36,255 bases of DNA from Blautia sp. Lineage in GTDB: Bacteria > Bacillota > Clostridia > Lachnospirales > Lachnospiraceae. Below, piece after piece: positions 1 through 8,237 of this stretch (within the stretch, counting starts at the first letter, position 1; every line of letters starts with the position of its first letter). The stretch spans positions 1 through 36,255 of the forward strand of contig JARIAQ010000008.1 of NCBI GenBank assembly GCA_029257775.1, written 5' to 3'. The notes beneath the pieces were generated by a model. That model was not told the DNA's origin, made no database searches, and saw only the letters and a program-made list of their open reading frames with translations. Made by a program: the position numbers and the translations under genes.

Positions 1-26
1 CCTACATGATAAATTTGTCCTGTCAT
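1..26 (-). CDS. Partial 5' end of a minus-strand gene (8-9 codons)
   Basis: Reading the minus strand there is an ATG at 26-24, preceded by AGAGGG about six bases upstream, and followed by an open frame beginning M-T-G-Q-I-Y-H-V that runs off the window. The Shine-Dalgarno-like spacing makes a real start plausible, but eight codons do not allow a family assignment. It would be divergent from the small membrane protein at 251. Confidence 0.35.
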
Positions 27-136
27 TTAATTCCCTCTTTCTATAGTTGACTGTCAAAAATATGGCAGTGTTAAGTTAATTGAAGCATAATCGAAATATG
101 CAGGAATGTCAATATTGTAAAAAAATAAAAATTGTG

Positions 137-165
137 TTGACATTTGAAAATTCATAAAGTAAAAT
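137..165 (+). promoter_or_regulatory. Sigma-A type promoter for the 161-aa membrane protein
   Basis: TTGACA at 137-142 and TAAAAT at 160-165 are separated by 17 bases, a near-consensus vegetative promoter. It would give a leader of about 80 bases before the ATG at 251. Confidence 0.75.
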
Positions 166-250
166 ATTACCATAAAAAAGATTTGAAAAAGCATTTAATT
201 AGTAAAAATGCACAAAAGAAAACGGGGTTAAACGAGGAGGTAAAAGAACG

Positions 251-736
251 ATGAAGAAAAAAGTTATGTTTATTGTTCTGGGAATTATACTGTTTGTTGT
301 AGCAGCAATAGGAATAGTTTTTGCGGTTTTCAACAAAAATAAAGAGCCGATTACAGCAGAGCAGTTTAAATCTACAATGGAAGAAAAAGGATATGTTGTA
401 AAAGATGTAACAGATCAATATTCTGAGTATGAGTACGTCAAAAAAATATTTGTAGCAGAAGCATCTGATGGCGCTTATCAAATTGAATTTTATGAATTAG
501 CAGATGAATCTTATGCAGCTAATTTTTATGCAAACAATAAAGCAATATTTGAATCCTCAAAAGGGAATGCCTCTGGGGAAACGAGTGTGAGTATGAAAAA
601 TCACTCAAAATATACTTTATCGTCAAATAATAAATACCAAGTAGTATCTAGAATTGATAATACAGTTATTTATTTAAATGTTCAGGATAAATATAAAGAT
701 ACTGTGAAAGACTTATTAAAAGAATTAGGATATTAG
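251..736 (+). CDS. Small N-terminally membrane-anchored protein of unknown function
   Basis: This encodes 161 residues. The start ATG follows GGAGG at 236-240 with ten bases between. Residues 5-27 form one hydrophobic helix after a KKK start, with no lipobox and no clear signal-peptidase site, so the remaining ~130 residues probably sit outside the membrane as an uncleaved, anchored domain. That domain is rich in Lys, Glu, Tyr and Ser and carries no motif I recognise. It stands alone between its own promoter and a strong hairpin, so it is monocistronic. I cannot assign a function; small proteins of this shape are common and poorly characterised in Clostridia. Confidence 0.8.
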   Translation: MKKKVMFIVLGIILFVVAAIGIVFAVFNKNKEPITAEQFKSTMEEKGYVVKDVTDQYSEYEYVKKIFVAEASDGAYQIEFYELADESYAANFYANNKAIFESSKGNASGETSVSMKNHSKYTLSSNNKYQVVSRIDNTVIYLNVQDKYKDTVKDLLKELGY

Positions 737-740
737 GAAG

Positions 741-775
741 ATAGAGATAGCGCTTGTTTGTAGCGCTATCTCTAT
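741..775. terminator. Hairpin between convergent genes (probably bidirectional terminator)
   Basis: A perfect 14-bp inverted repeat (741-754 with 762-775) has a 7-base loop, followed on the plus strand by TTTCATTATAG, a weak U-tract. It lies between the stop of the 161-aa gene and the stop of the minus-strand ZIP transporter gene. Confidence 0.7.
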
Positions 776-779
776 TTCA

Positions 780-1583
780 TTATAGAAAAAGCAGTAAACT
801 AATTGCCATTACCACCATTCCTGAAATTAATCCATAAATAGACAGGTGATGTTCCCCATATTCTCTTGCAGCTGGAAGCAATTCATCAAATGAGATAAAT
901 ACCATAATTCCAGCTACTCCGCCAAAAAGCAATCCAAATACAGAATCATTCATAATTGGACGCAATACTAACCAGCCTAATAAGGCTCCTGTTGGTTCTG
1001 CTAAACCAGAAAGAAAAGAATAATAAAAAGCTTTCTTTTTAGAACCAGTTGCTTGGTAAATTGGTACAGATACAGCAATTCCTTCAGGAATATTATGAAT
1101 AGCAATTGCTACTACAATGGGAATTGCCAGATTTGGTTCTTGTAAAGCAGAAATAAAAGTTGCAAGGCCTTCTGGAAAATTGTGAATGGCAATTGCTAAA
1201 GCCGTGAATAGTCCCATACGCATCAGTCGTTTAGGTTGATGATTATTGGTTTCTGAAGATTCCATTGTTTTTATTTCATGAGGATTTTCAGCAGAAGGAA
1301 TTAATTTGTCAATAATGGCAATTAGCAGCATACCTCCAAAGAAAGCTCCCACGGTAGCCCAACTGCCTAGTTTAGTTCCCATTTGGGAAATTAAAGACTT
1401 TTGTGCTTTAAAAAATATTTCAATCATGGACACATAAATCATGACTCCAGCCGAAAAACCAAGTGAAACAGATAAAAATTTCCGGTTTGTGTGGCGACAG
1501 ATAAAAGCAATACAGCTTCCAATTCCAGTGCTTAATCCTGCTAAAAGCGTTAAGAAAAACGCCCAATAAACGGTATGATCCAA
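780..1583 (-). CDS. zupT: ZIP-family divalent metal transporter (ZupT-like)
   Basis: This is a polytopic membrane protein of 267 residues, the usual length of bacterial ZIP transporters, which import Zn, Fe or Mn. Two family motifs are clear: HNFPEGLATF in one helix and HNIPEGIAVSVP in the next, the paired H-N-x-P-E-G sites that form the binuclear metal site. The loop before them is polar and variable. The start chosen is TTG at 1583-1581, because GGAGGTG lies seven bases upstream; an ATG five codons earlier (1598) overlaps that ribosome site and is unlikely. Its promoter and a palindromic operator lie directly upstream, and that operator resembles sites in front of the ygbA/heme genes, so iron or another metal under shared control is inferred. 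Metal specificity cannot be read from sequence. Confidence 0.9.
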   Translation of the reverse strand: MDHTVYWAFFLTLLAGLSTGIGSCIAFICRHTNRKFLSVSLGFSAGVMIYVSMIEIFFKAQKSLISQMGTKLGSWATVGAFFGGMLLIAIIDKLIPSAENPHEIKTMESSETNNHQPKRLMRMGLFTALAIAIHNFPEGLATFISALQEPNLAIPIVVAIAIHNIPEGIAVSVPIYQATGSKKKAFYYSFLSGLAEPTGALLGWLVLRPIMNDSVFGLLFGGVAGIMVFISFDELLPAAREYGEHHLSIYGLISGMVVMAISLLLFL

Positions 1584-1617
1584 AAGTACACCTCCCATAG
1601 ATAATTTAGTAACACAA

Positions 1618-1639
1618 TAGGTTAGTTATAACTAACCTA
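1618..1639. promoter_or_regulatory. 22-bp perfect palindrome, candidate metalloregulator operator
   Basis: The core is GGTTAG-TTATAA-CTAACC, symmetric over 22 bases. On the minus strand it begins six bases after the zupT -10 hexamer, so a bound protein would cover the transcription start. The half-site GGTTAG matches the half-site known from DtxR/IdeR/MntR boxes, although those have a shorter centre. Related elements occur at 9841, 9887 and 11255. Confidence 0.75.
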
Positions 1640-1645
1640 AGGCGA

Positions 1646-1674
1646 AGTATAACACAGTTTCTATAAATCTTCAA
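1646..1674 (-). promoter_or_regulatory. zupT promoter
   Basis: On the minus strand TTGAAG (1674-1669) and TATACT (1651-1646) are spaced by 17 bases. The operator palindrome at 1618-1639 lies just downstream. Confidence 0.75.
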
Positions 1675-1693
1675 GAAATAAAATGAACAAAAG

Positions 1694-2704
1694 TTATTTA
1701 GTAGAGTCTCTTTGAATAATAGAAGGTAGTGTTATGTAGCTTTGAATATGCATTTGTGGACATTTGATTATTTTTAGCAAATTTTTGGCAGCTTCTATTC
1801 CTAAAGAATATAAATTAATATCTACAACAGTAGGCAAAGGGTCAATCATAAATGAAAAAGGATAGTTATCAAAGCAAATAAACGAAATATCTTTTGGGAT
1901 AGATAATCCATGTTCACGAATAGCTTTTACCACTCCAACAGCGGATATACTGTTTTCGCAGATGATGCCATCGGGAATAGGGGAAGAGGTAAGTAATCGT
2001 GTTGCTAGCTTATATCCTTCCTCAATAGTAGGTTCTCCATATAATAAATATTCTGGAGAAATTGGGATTAAACGTTGTGCTGCAAATTGGCGGACACCAT
2101 GTAGGCGCATTTGCGAAATACGGTCTTGTTTTCTTCCTCCTACAAAAGCCATTTTTCGAATGCCGCGGTCATATAAAAATCCAGCTGCTATTTCACCGGC
2201 TACAATGTTGTTAATATCAATCCAGGAACTTGAGGTTTCAAAGCAGGGCTTTCCAATAAGAATATGAGGAAATTGTTGCGTTAATAAAAGACGAGTAATT
2301 TCCGGTGACACTGCATATCCATGAAGAATAATTCCATCAGCACTTTTTGTTGTAATAATTTTTTGGATTACTTGATAGGCATCGTCTAAAGATAAGGCGT
2401 TGACAAATTGAAGCATATAATCTTTTTTGTGAAAAATTTCTTCAGTGCCTGTGAAAATTTCAAAGATATATGGATTCATTAGCGCCATATGAGGTTCTGA
2501 TAAAGTTAGAAAAACAATTGTTCTTGTTTTTTGTTTTGCAAAATTTCTGGCTCTTATATTAGGAATATAGTGAAGTTCTTCTATAATAGCATTAACATGG
2601 TTTGTAGTTTGTGCAGAAATTAAAGGTGAATGATTTAAAACCTTGGATACGGTAGATGGAGATACTCCTGCAGCTTTGGCAACATCTCTAATTGTAATAG
2701 ACAT
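1694..2704 (-). CDS. LacI-family transcriptional regulator of the maltodextrin locus
   Basis: This encodes 336 residues, typical of LacI/GalR repressors. The N-terminal helix-turn-helix reads TIRDVAKAAGVSPSTVSKVL (residues 3-22) with the hinge helix near residue 50, followed by a periplasmic-binding-protein-like effector domain to the end (for example LIGKPCF, ICFDNYPFS). An AGGAGG lies 12 bases before the ATG, rather far. The gene is divergent from the glucosidase/maltodextrin operon, which it most likely controls in response to a malto- or isomalto-oligosaccharide. Candidate half-sites TTATGAAAC occur at 2752-2760 (near its own -35) and as an inverted repeat before the glucosidase gene, implying autoregulation as well. 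A MalR-like role is inferred, not shown. Confidence 0.9.
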   Translation of the reverse strand: MSITIRDVAKAAGVSPSTVSKVLNHSPLISAQTTNHVNAIIEELHYIPNIRARNFAKQKTRTIVFLTLSEPHMALMNPYIFEIFTGTEEIFHKKDYMLQFVNALSLDDAYQVIQKIITTKSADGIILHGYAVSPEITRLLLTQQFPHILIGKPCFETSSSWIDINNIVAGEIAAGFLYDRGIRKMAFVGGRKQDRISQMRLHGVRQFAAQRLIPISPEYLLYGEPTIEEGYKLATRLLTSSPIPDGIICENSISAVGVVKAIREHGLSIPKDISFICFDNYPFSFMIDPLPTVVDINLYSLGIEAAKNLLKIIKCPQMHIQSYITLPSIIQRDSTK

Positions 2705-2728
2705 AATATTATTGTTCCTCCTAGTAAA

Positions 2729-2760
2729 ATTATATATATAGAATTACACCGGTTTCATAA
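2729..2760. promoter_or_regulatory. LacI-regulator promoter with candidate operator
   Basis: On the minus strand TATAAT (2734-2729) is a good -10; the -35 region is weak and falls in TGAAAC, part of the sequence TTATGAAACCGGTGTAA. The centre ACCGGT and flanking TGAAAC resemble a LacI-family operator. The same half-site recurs in the inverted repeat at 2859-2888. Confidence 0.5.
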
Positions 2761-2788
2761 AAAGTCAATAGAAATAATGCAAAAACTG

Positions 2789-2817
2789 TTGTATTTTTAC
2801 AAAAAAATGGATAGAAT
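2789..2817 (+). promoter_or_regulatory. Promoter of the maltodextrin operon
   Basis: TTGTAT (2789-2794) and TAGAAT (2812-2817) are spaced by 17 bases. Transcription would begin near 2825, leaving a leader of about 78 bases that contains the inverted repeat at 2859-2888. Confidence 0.55.
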
Positions 2818-2858
2818 TAGAATTACATTAAATGAAATGTACATATATAATTTTAAAT

Positions 2859-2888
2859 TTATGAAACAAATGGTAAATTGTTTCATAA
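2859..2888. promoter_or_regulatory. Inverted repeat before the glucosidase gene (operator or leader hairpin)
   Basis: TTATGAAACAA (2859-2869) is repeated in inverse as TTGTTTCATAA (2878-2888) around eight bases. The right arm ends just before the ribosome site GGAAAGAGGG of the ATG at 2902. It shares TTATGAAAC with the site near the LacI gene, favouring a LacI-family operator used as a roadblock; an RNA hairpin is the alternative. Confidence 0.6.
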
Positions 2889-2901
2889 GGAAAGAGGGAA
2901 T

Positions 2902-4536
2902 ATGGAAAAGAAATGGTGGAAAACAGCTGTAATTTATCAAATTTACCCTAAGAGTTTTCAAGATTCCAATAATGATGGAATTGGAGACATTGGTGGAATT
3001 ATAAACAGACTGGATTATTTGGAAGAACTGGGAATTGATGCCATATGGATTTCTCCAATTTATAAATCACCTCAGGTTGATAGTGGATATGATATTTCAG
3101 ATTATCAGGATATCGATCCGATTTTTGGAAATATGGAAGACATGGATCGCTTGATAGAAGAATGTAATAAACGAAATATTCGTATTATTATGGATTTAGT
3201 ATTGAATCATAGTTCGGATCAACATCGTTGGTTTCAAGAAGCGAAAAAAAGTAAAGATAATCCTTATCACGATTATTATATTTGGAGAGATGGAAAAGAA
3301 GGAGAAGTGCCAAATGAAATGATGGCGTACTTTGGCGGGTCAGCCTGGGAATGGGTGCCGGAGTTGGGACAATATTATTTTCATCAGTTTACACCAGAAC
3401 AACCGGATTTAAACTGGCATAATGAAAAAGTCAGACAAGAATTATATCAAATGATATGCTGGTGGATGGATAAAGGAATACAGGGATTTCGTTTAGATGT
3501 TATTGATTTGATAGCAAAAGAGCCGGATTTATGTATTGCAGAAAATGGTCCAAAGCTTCATGAATATGTCCGAGAACTTAGTAGAAGTACATTTCAGAAA
3601 AAACCAGAGATTGTAACGGTAGGTGAGGCCGGAAATACAGGTGTGGAAAGTGCATTATTATTTTCAGCGCAAGATGGCAGTGAGTTGTCTATGGTGTTTC
3701 AATTTGAACATATGGATATGGCACACAAAAAAGAAAATCAAATTAACTGGGTGCTTCCGTTTGATTTATTGGAACTAAAAGAGATTTTAAGTAAATGGCA
3801 GGTAGAGTTATATGGAAAAGGTTGGAATAGTCTTTTTTGGGACAACCATGATCAGCCAAGAATTGTATCTCGTTGGGATAATGATCCGACATATCGAGAA
3901 GAAAGTGCAAAAATGTATGCTATGTTACTTCATGGAATGCAGGGAACACCGTTTATTTACCAGGGCGAAGAATTGGGCATGACAAATGTGGCTTTTGACA
4001 GTATTACAGATTATAGAGATATAGCAGCAAAAAATTTATACGATAGAATGCTGGGCAGAGGCTATACAAAAGAGGAGGCAATAGAGCTAATTCAAAAAGA
4101 CGGAAGAGATAATGCCAGAACACCAATGCAATGGGATAAAAGTCTTCATGCTGGATTTACAAAGGGGACTCCTTGGATTAAGGAAAATCCTAATTATGAG
4201 GAAATTAATGCAGAAGACGAAAGGAAAGATCCTAATTCTATCTTCCATTTTTATAGAAAGCTCATTCAATTAAGAAAAGAGTATGCTATTTTTGCTGATG
4301 GAAAGTATTGTTTACAGGATAAAGAAAACAAAGAAAGTTTTTCATATCTTCGAAGTAGTGACACAGAGGAATTATATGTCGTATGTAGCTTTGTAAATGG
4401 TTGCAGTAAGGTATCTATTCCGGAAAGATTTCTAAAAGATGGAGTGTTGCTTGCATGCAATTATGAGGAGTCTTTACCAGAACAGCTTCAGCCTTATGAG
4501 GGAAGAATTTATTATAGGAAGAAAAATGCAGAATAA
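2902..4536 (+). CDS. malL: Oligo-1,6-glucosidase / alpha-glucosidase, GH13
   Basis: This cytoplasmic enzyme of 544 residues hydrolyses terminal glucosidic bonds in isomalto- or malto-oligosaccharides. All four GH13 regions are present: DLVLNHSS; GFRLDVIDLI with the nucleophile at D199; TVGEAGNTG with the general acid E242; and FWDNHDQPR with D317. The Val after the nucleophile Asp (LDV) is the residue associated with alpha-1,6 preference in oligo-1,6-glucosidases, where alpha-1,4 enzymes usually have Ala. The ATG at 2902 is preferred to an upstream TTG at 2878 because GGAAAGAGGG sits just before it and the protein then starts at the conserved WWK-x-AVIYQIYPKSF. It is first in the maltodextrin operon, and its last 11 bases overlap the next gene. 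Confidence 0.92.
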   Translation: MEKKWWKTAVIYQIYPKSFQDSNNDGIGDIGGIINRLDYLEELGIDAIWISPIYKSPQVDSGYDISDYQDIDPIFGNMEDMDRLIEECNKRNIRIIMDLVLNHSSDQHRWFQEAKKSKDNPYHDYYIWRDGKEGEVPNEMMAYFGGSAWEWVPELGQYYFHQFTPEQPDLNWHNEKVRQELYQMICWWMDKGIQGFRLDVIDLIAKEPDLCIAENGPKLHEYVRELSRSTFQKKPEIVTVGEAGNTGVESALLFSAQDGSELSMVFQFEHMDMAHKKENQINWVLPFDLLELKEILSKWQVELYGKGWNSLFWDNHDQPRIVSRWDNDPTYREESAKMYAMLLHGMQGTPFIYQGEELGMTNVAFDSITDYRDIAAKNLYDRMLGRGYTKEEAIELIQKDGRDNARTPMQWDKSLHAGFTKGTPWIKENPNYEEINAEDERKDPNSIFHFYRKLIQLRKEYAIFADGKYCLQDKENKESFSYLRSSDTEELYVVCSFVNGCSKVSIPERFLKDGVLLACNYEESLPEQLQPYEGRIYYRKKNAE

Positions 4537-5161
4537 AACAAATAAAAATACTGGAATTTTTATTAAAGTAATTACAGAAATTACAGGGGTTTTTGTTTTT
4601 TCTGTGGGGATTCATAGGTTCATTGCGTATAACCATATTGTACCAGGAGGGGTTACTGGTTTGGCTACATTATGTAATTACTTATTTGGGATTCCTATAG
4701 GATTTATAACATTTCTCATTAATTTTCCACTACTTTTTTGGGGATTAAAGTTTTTGGGAAAACATACAATTCTGCGAACGATTATAACAGTAGTGGAATT
4801 ATCCTTTATGCTGGATATAGGTGTTATGTGGGTACCGGTCTATCATGGGAATTTATTGTTATCTAGTATATGTGGTGGATTATGTATGGGGTTAGGGCTG
4901 AGTATGATTTTGATTAGCGGAACAACAACAGGAGGAGGTGATCTCCTTGGCAAAATGATACAGCGGAGAAGACCTAACATATCTATGGGGAAAATCCTTT
5001 TTACAATAGATGCTCTTGTTATATCCTCTTCGGCTTTTGTGTTTAAAGAAATGAAACCTGCAATATTTGGAATAATAACTATGCTGGTTTGTGCCATTCT
5101 TTTGGATTTTGTGAATCAGGTTTCTGCAAGAATTCGTTACAAATGTTATATGAAAAATTAA
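4526..5161 (+). CDS. YitT-like membrane protein, short form lacking DUF2179
   Basis: This encodes 211 residues with about five hydrophobic segments. Features typical of the YitT membrane domain are visible: GxxRFIAYNHIVPGGVTGLA near the N-terminus, GTTTGGGDLLGKMIQRR, and MGKILFTIDALVI. Family members are usually about 280 residues with a C-terminal DUF2179 domain; here the protein ends right after the last helix. The ATG at 4526 is chosen because AGGAAG lies just upstream; it overlaps the glucosidase stop by 11 bases, so translation is probably coupled. The family has no settled function. Its place between a glucosidase and a sugar transporter is unusual and suggests a transport-related role, which is inference only. 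Confidence 0.8.
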   Translation: MQNKTNKNTGIFIKVITEITGVFVFSVGIHRFIAYNHIVPGGVTGLATLCNYLFGIPIGFITFLINFPLLFWGLKFLGKHTILRTIITVVELSFMLDIGVMWVPVYHGNLLLSSICGGLCMGLGLSMILISGTTTGGGDLLGKMIQRRRPNISMGKILFTIDALVISSSAFVFKEMKPAIFGIITMLVCAILLDFVNQVSARIRYKCYMKN

Positions 5162-5197
5162 AATTATTATTGAATATTGGATAAGGAGAATACAAAG

Positions 5198-6517
5198 ATG
5201 AAAAAAATCATTTCAATTTTATTGAGTATGGGGTTAGTAGTAACATCATTTGCTGGTTGTGGAACAAAAGAGACAGCTAAAGATACTGGAAAAGGACAGG
5301 AAGATCCTGTAGAAATTGTTTTGTATCAGTATAAACTAGAAATTGCTAAACAGCTTGATGCAGCAGTTGAGAAGTATATGAGTGAGCATAAAAATGTTAA
5401 AATTATTGTAGAATCTAATGGAGAAGGGTATGGTACAACATTACAGGCAAAAATGCAGTCTGGACAGGAGCCTACAATTTTTAATGTTCAGGGTCCTTCC
5501 GATGTAAATGACTGGATGCATAAATTAGAAGATTTGTCTGATCAGCCATGGATTGAACATGCAGCTAAAGGCACTTTAGAGGATATTAAAAAAGACGATA
5601 AGGTATATGGCTTGCCTTGTGGAGTAGAAGGATACGGATTTATTTATAATAAGGGAATCTTTGAAGATGCTGGTATTCATGCAGAAGAAATTAAAGATTT
5701 TGCTTCTCTTGAGAAGGCCGTTATGGCTCTTGATGCTAAAATTAAATCTGGAGAGTTGAAAGAAAAATACCCTGATTTAGAGGCTGTATTTGAATTTCCT
5801 GCAAAAGAAACATGGCTGACAGGACAGCATACCACCAATGTGGCATTAAGTGTTGAATTAGGTAGCTCTTTAAACGCTTATGAATCAAAAAGTATTGAGT
5901 ATCAATATGCGGATCAGTTAAAGAAAATCATTGATCTTCAGTCATCTTACACAGTAGCAGGGGAAAATAGAGGTAAATTAAATTCTGTAGATAATACTGC
6001 ATGTGTAGAAAATGGTCTTGCAATTGAAAGAGTTGCTATGGCACAACAGGGGAACTGGATTTACCCATCTGTATCAGCCATTGATCAAGAAGTGGCAGAT
6101 GAATTATCCATTTTGCCAATGCCATTAGAAGGGGTAGTAGAAGATAGTATTCCAGTCGGTGTGCCAATGTACTGGGTAGTAAATAAAGATGCAACAGATG
6201 CAGAAAAAACAGCAGCAAAAGATTTCTTGAACTGGTTATATCAGTCTGAAGAAGGAAAAGAAATTATTGTAAATGAATTTAATTTTATTCCAGCATTTAC
6301 AAATTATGATGATTTACAGGCAAAAGATGAGTTAAGTAGAGCCATTCAGTCTTATGTTAATGAAGAAAAGACAATTCCATGGGTATTTAATGGTTATCCA
6401 AGTGGATGGTGTATGGATGTTATGGGAAGTCAGATTCAGAAATATTTATCTGGAAATGCAACTTGGGAAGAGGTAATTGCAGTTGTACGTGATAAATGGG
6501 AAGAACTTTCTAAATAA
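5198..6517 (+). CDS. Maltodextrin-type ABC transporter substrate-binding lipoprotein
   Basis: This is an extracellular lipoprotein of 439 residues, family-1 carbohydrate-binding type. Its signal peptide ends in the lipobox SFAGC, with the lipidated Cys near residue 20. The mature part has family features such as VYGLPCGVEGYGFIYNKGIFEDAGI and a C-terminal AKDFLNWLYQSEEGKEII. The ATG at 5198 follows AAGGAG with proper spacing; an earlier in-frame codon at 5177 is not preceded by a ribosome site. Two permease genes follow within 13 bases. With an oligo-glucosidase and a glucanotransferase in the same operon, malto- or isomalto-oligosaccharides are the likely ligands. Confidence 0.9.
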   Translation: MKKIISILLSMGLVVTSFAGCGTKETAKDTGKGQEDPVEIVLYQYKLEIAKQLDAAVEKYMSEHKNVKIIVESNGEGYGTTLQAKMQSGQEPTIFNVQGPSDVNDWMHKLEDLSDQPWIEHAAKGTLEDIKKDDKVYGLPCGVEGYGFIYNKGIFEDAGIHAEEIKDFASLEKAVMALDAKIKSGELKEKYPDLEAVFEFPAKETWLTGQHTTNVALSVELGSSLNAYESKSIEYQYADQLKKIIDLQSSYTVAGENRGKLNSVDNTACVENGLAIERVAMAQQGNWIYPSVSAIDQEVADELSILPMPLEGVVEDSIPVGVPMYWVVNKDATDAEKTAAKDFLNWLYQSEEGKEIIVNEFNFIPAFTNYDDLQAKDELSRAIQSYVNEEKTIPWVFNGYPSGWCMDVMGSQIQKYLSGNATWEEVIAVVRDKWEELSK

Positions 6518-6529
6518 CAGGAGGATAAT

Positions 6530-7399
6530 ATGAAACAGTCAAAAAAAATCTTTTGGATATTTCTATTACCCAGCCTTCTCTCTTTTTTACTTGTAGTTGT
6601 AGTACCTTTAATTATGGGTTTGTATTATTCTCTTACGGATTGGAACGGAATCAGTGAAGAGATTAATTTTATAGGGCTAGCAAATTATCATAAAGTCTTG
6701 TTTAATGACCCAGAATTTATAAATGCTTTTACATTTACATTTCGCTATGCCATTGTAGAAGTACTCGTTGTAAATATATGTGCCATGGGATTGGCACTGT
6801 TTATAACAAGTAAACATATGCCGTTTAGTAACTTTTTTAAAGGGACATTTTTTCTTCCCAACCTTATAGGTGGAATTCTTTTGGGCTTTATCTGGCAGTT
6901 TATTTTCACAAAAGGATTTTCCTCGTTAGCAGCTACATATGGAATTCCATTTTTAGATAATTGGCTTTCTACAACAGAGACAGGATTTTTTGGATTGGTT
7001 ATGGTCAGTTCATGGCAAAGTATAGGATATATGATGTTGATTTATATTGCGGGACTTACTTCTATATCAGAAGATGTTATGGAAGCCGCAGCCATTGATG
7101 GGGCAATTGGTTGGAAAAGATTTCGTTATGTTATTCTACCCCTGATGCTCCCATCAATTACAGTAGGACTTTTTATGAATGTTGCAGGTGCATTTAAAGT
7201 TTATGATCAGAATTTATCTTTGACTGCAGGTGGACCATATAATTCCACACAAATGATATCAATGAATATATATAATACGGCATATTCTTATCAGAATTTA
7301 GGGTTAGCACAGGCAAAAGCAGTAATTTTCTTGATTATAGTAGGATGTATTGCCTTTACTCAATTGTATTTTACCAAGCGGAAAGAGGTGGCGATGTAA
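6530..7399 (+). CDS. Sugar ABC transporter permease, MalF type
   Basis: This inner-membrane permease of 289 residues has six predicted helices. The cytoplasmic EAA loop reads MEAAAIDGAIGWKRFRYVILP, which docks on the ATPase. It lacks the long periplasmic loop of enterobacterial MalF, as usual in Gram-positives. AGGAGG stands seven bases before the ATG. The stop overlaps the next start in ATGTAATG, so the two permeases are translationally coupled. It would pair with the MalG-type gene and an ATPase encoded elsewhere. Confidence 0.92.
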   Translation: MKQSKKIFWIFLLPSLLSFLLVVVVPLIMGLYYSLTDWNGISEEINFIGLANYHKVLFNDPEFINAFTFTFRYAIVEVLVVNICAMGLALFITSKHMPFSNFFKGTFFLPNLIGGILLGFIWQFIFTKGFSSLAATYGIPFLDNWLSTTETGFFGLVMVSSWQSIGYMMLIYIAGLTSISEDVMEAAAIDGAIGWKRFRYVILPLMLPSITVGLFMNVAGAFKVYDQNLSLTAGGPYNSTQMISMNIYNTAYSYQNLGLAQAKAVIFLIIVGCIAFTQLYFTKRKEVAM

Positions 7400-8223
7400 T
7401 GAAAAAGAGTACAAAGAAAAAGATCTTGTATGGAAGTGTAGCAGGTATATTAGCAATTATTTTTATATCACCTTTTTACGTGTTACTTACAAACTCCTTT
7501 AAAACTCCTAAGGGTATTTTTAAAGATATTTTTGGTATGCCCGGAGAATATTTTACTTTAGAAAACTATGTTGATGCATTCCATGAACTGGATTTTTTGA
7601 GAACATTTTGTAATTCCTTAATCATTACAGTGGTGGCAACATTTTTGATACTACTCACGTCGTGTATGGCGGCTTGGGTGTTAGAAAGAAATAAAAGTAA
7701 GCTCAGTAATGCGATATATGTTATGTTTTCTGGATATATTTTGGTTCCTTTTCAATGTGTTATGATTCCGTTAGTAAAGTTTATGGGTGAATTAAATATG
7801 ATGAGTCCTTTTGGATTGATTATCATGTATATAGGATTTGGTTCCAGTATGGGGATTATGTTTTATCATGGATTTATGAAAAGTATTCCGATATCTTTGG
7901 AAGAAGCTGCTATTATTGATGGATGTAGTAGATGGAAAATCTTTTTTAAAATCATATTTCCTTTATGTAAAACGATGACTTTTACTATTGCAATTTTGGA
8001 TGCTATGTGGATCTGGAATGATTTCCTTTTGCCATCATTGATTATTAACACACCAAAAACCTTGACGATTCCGTTAAAAATGTTTTACTTCTTTGGTAAA
8101 TATACGAAAAAATGGGAATTGGCAACAGCTGCACTGGTTATTTCTATTCTCCCCATTATTTGTTTCTTTGCATTTGCGCAAAAAAATGTTATTAAGGGAA
8201 TTACGGCTGGAGCTGTAAAATAA
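7399..8223 (+). CDS. Sugar ABC transporter permease, MalG type
   Basis: This is the second permease subunit, 274 residues with about six helices. The EAA loop is LEEAAIIDGCSRWKIFFKIIFP. The start at 7399 overlaps the preceding stop (ATGTAATG) and has GAGGTGG upstream; an earlier in-frame ATG at 7345 would lie inside the MalF-type gene and is rejected. The C-terminal WNDFLLPSLIIN and the closing helix with a short basic tail are typical of MalG/LacG-like proteins. No ABC ATPase gene follows; the complex probably uses a shared MsmX/MalK-type ATPase, a common arrangement in Firmicutes. Confidence 0.92.
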   Translation: MKKSTKKKILYGSVAGILAIIFISPFYVLLTNSFKTPKGIFKDIFGMPGEYFTLENYVDAFHELDFLRTFCNSLIITVVATFLILLTSCMAAWVLERNKSKLSNAIYVMFSGYILVPFQCVMIPLVKFMGELNMMSPFGLIIMYIGFGSSMGIMFYHGFMKSIPISLEEAAIIDGCSRWKIFFKIIFPLCKTMTFTIAILDAMWIWNDFLLPSLIINTPKTLTIPLKMFYFFGKYTKKWELATAALVISILPIICFFAFAQKNVIKGITAGAVK

Positions 8224-8237
8224 AAAATAAGGAGATT

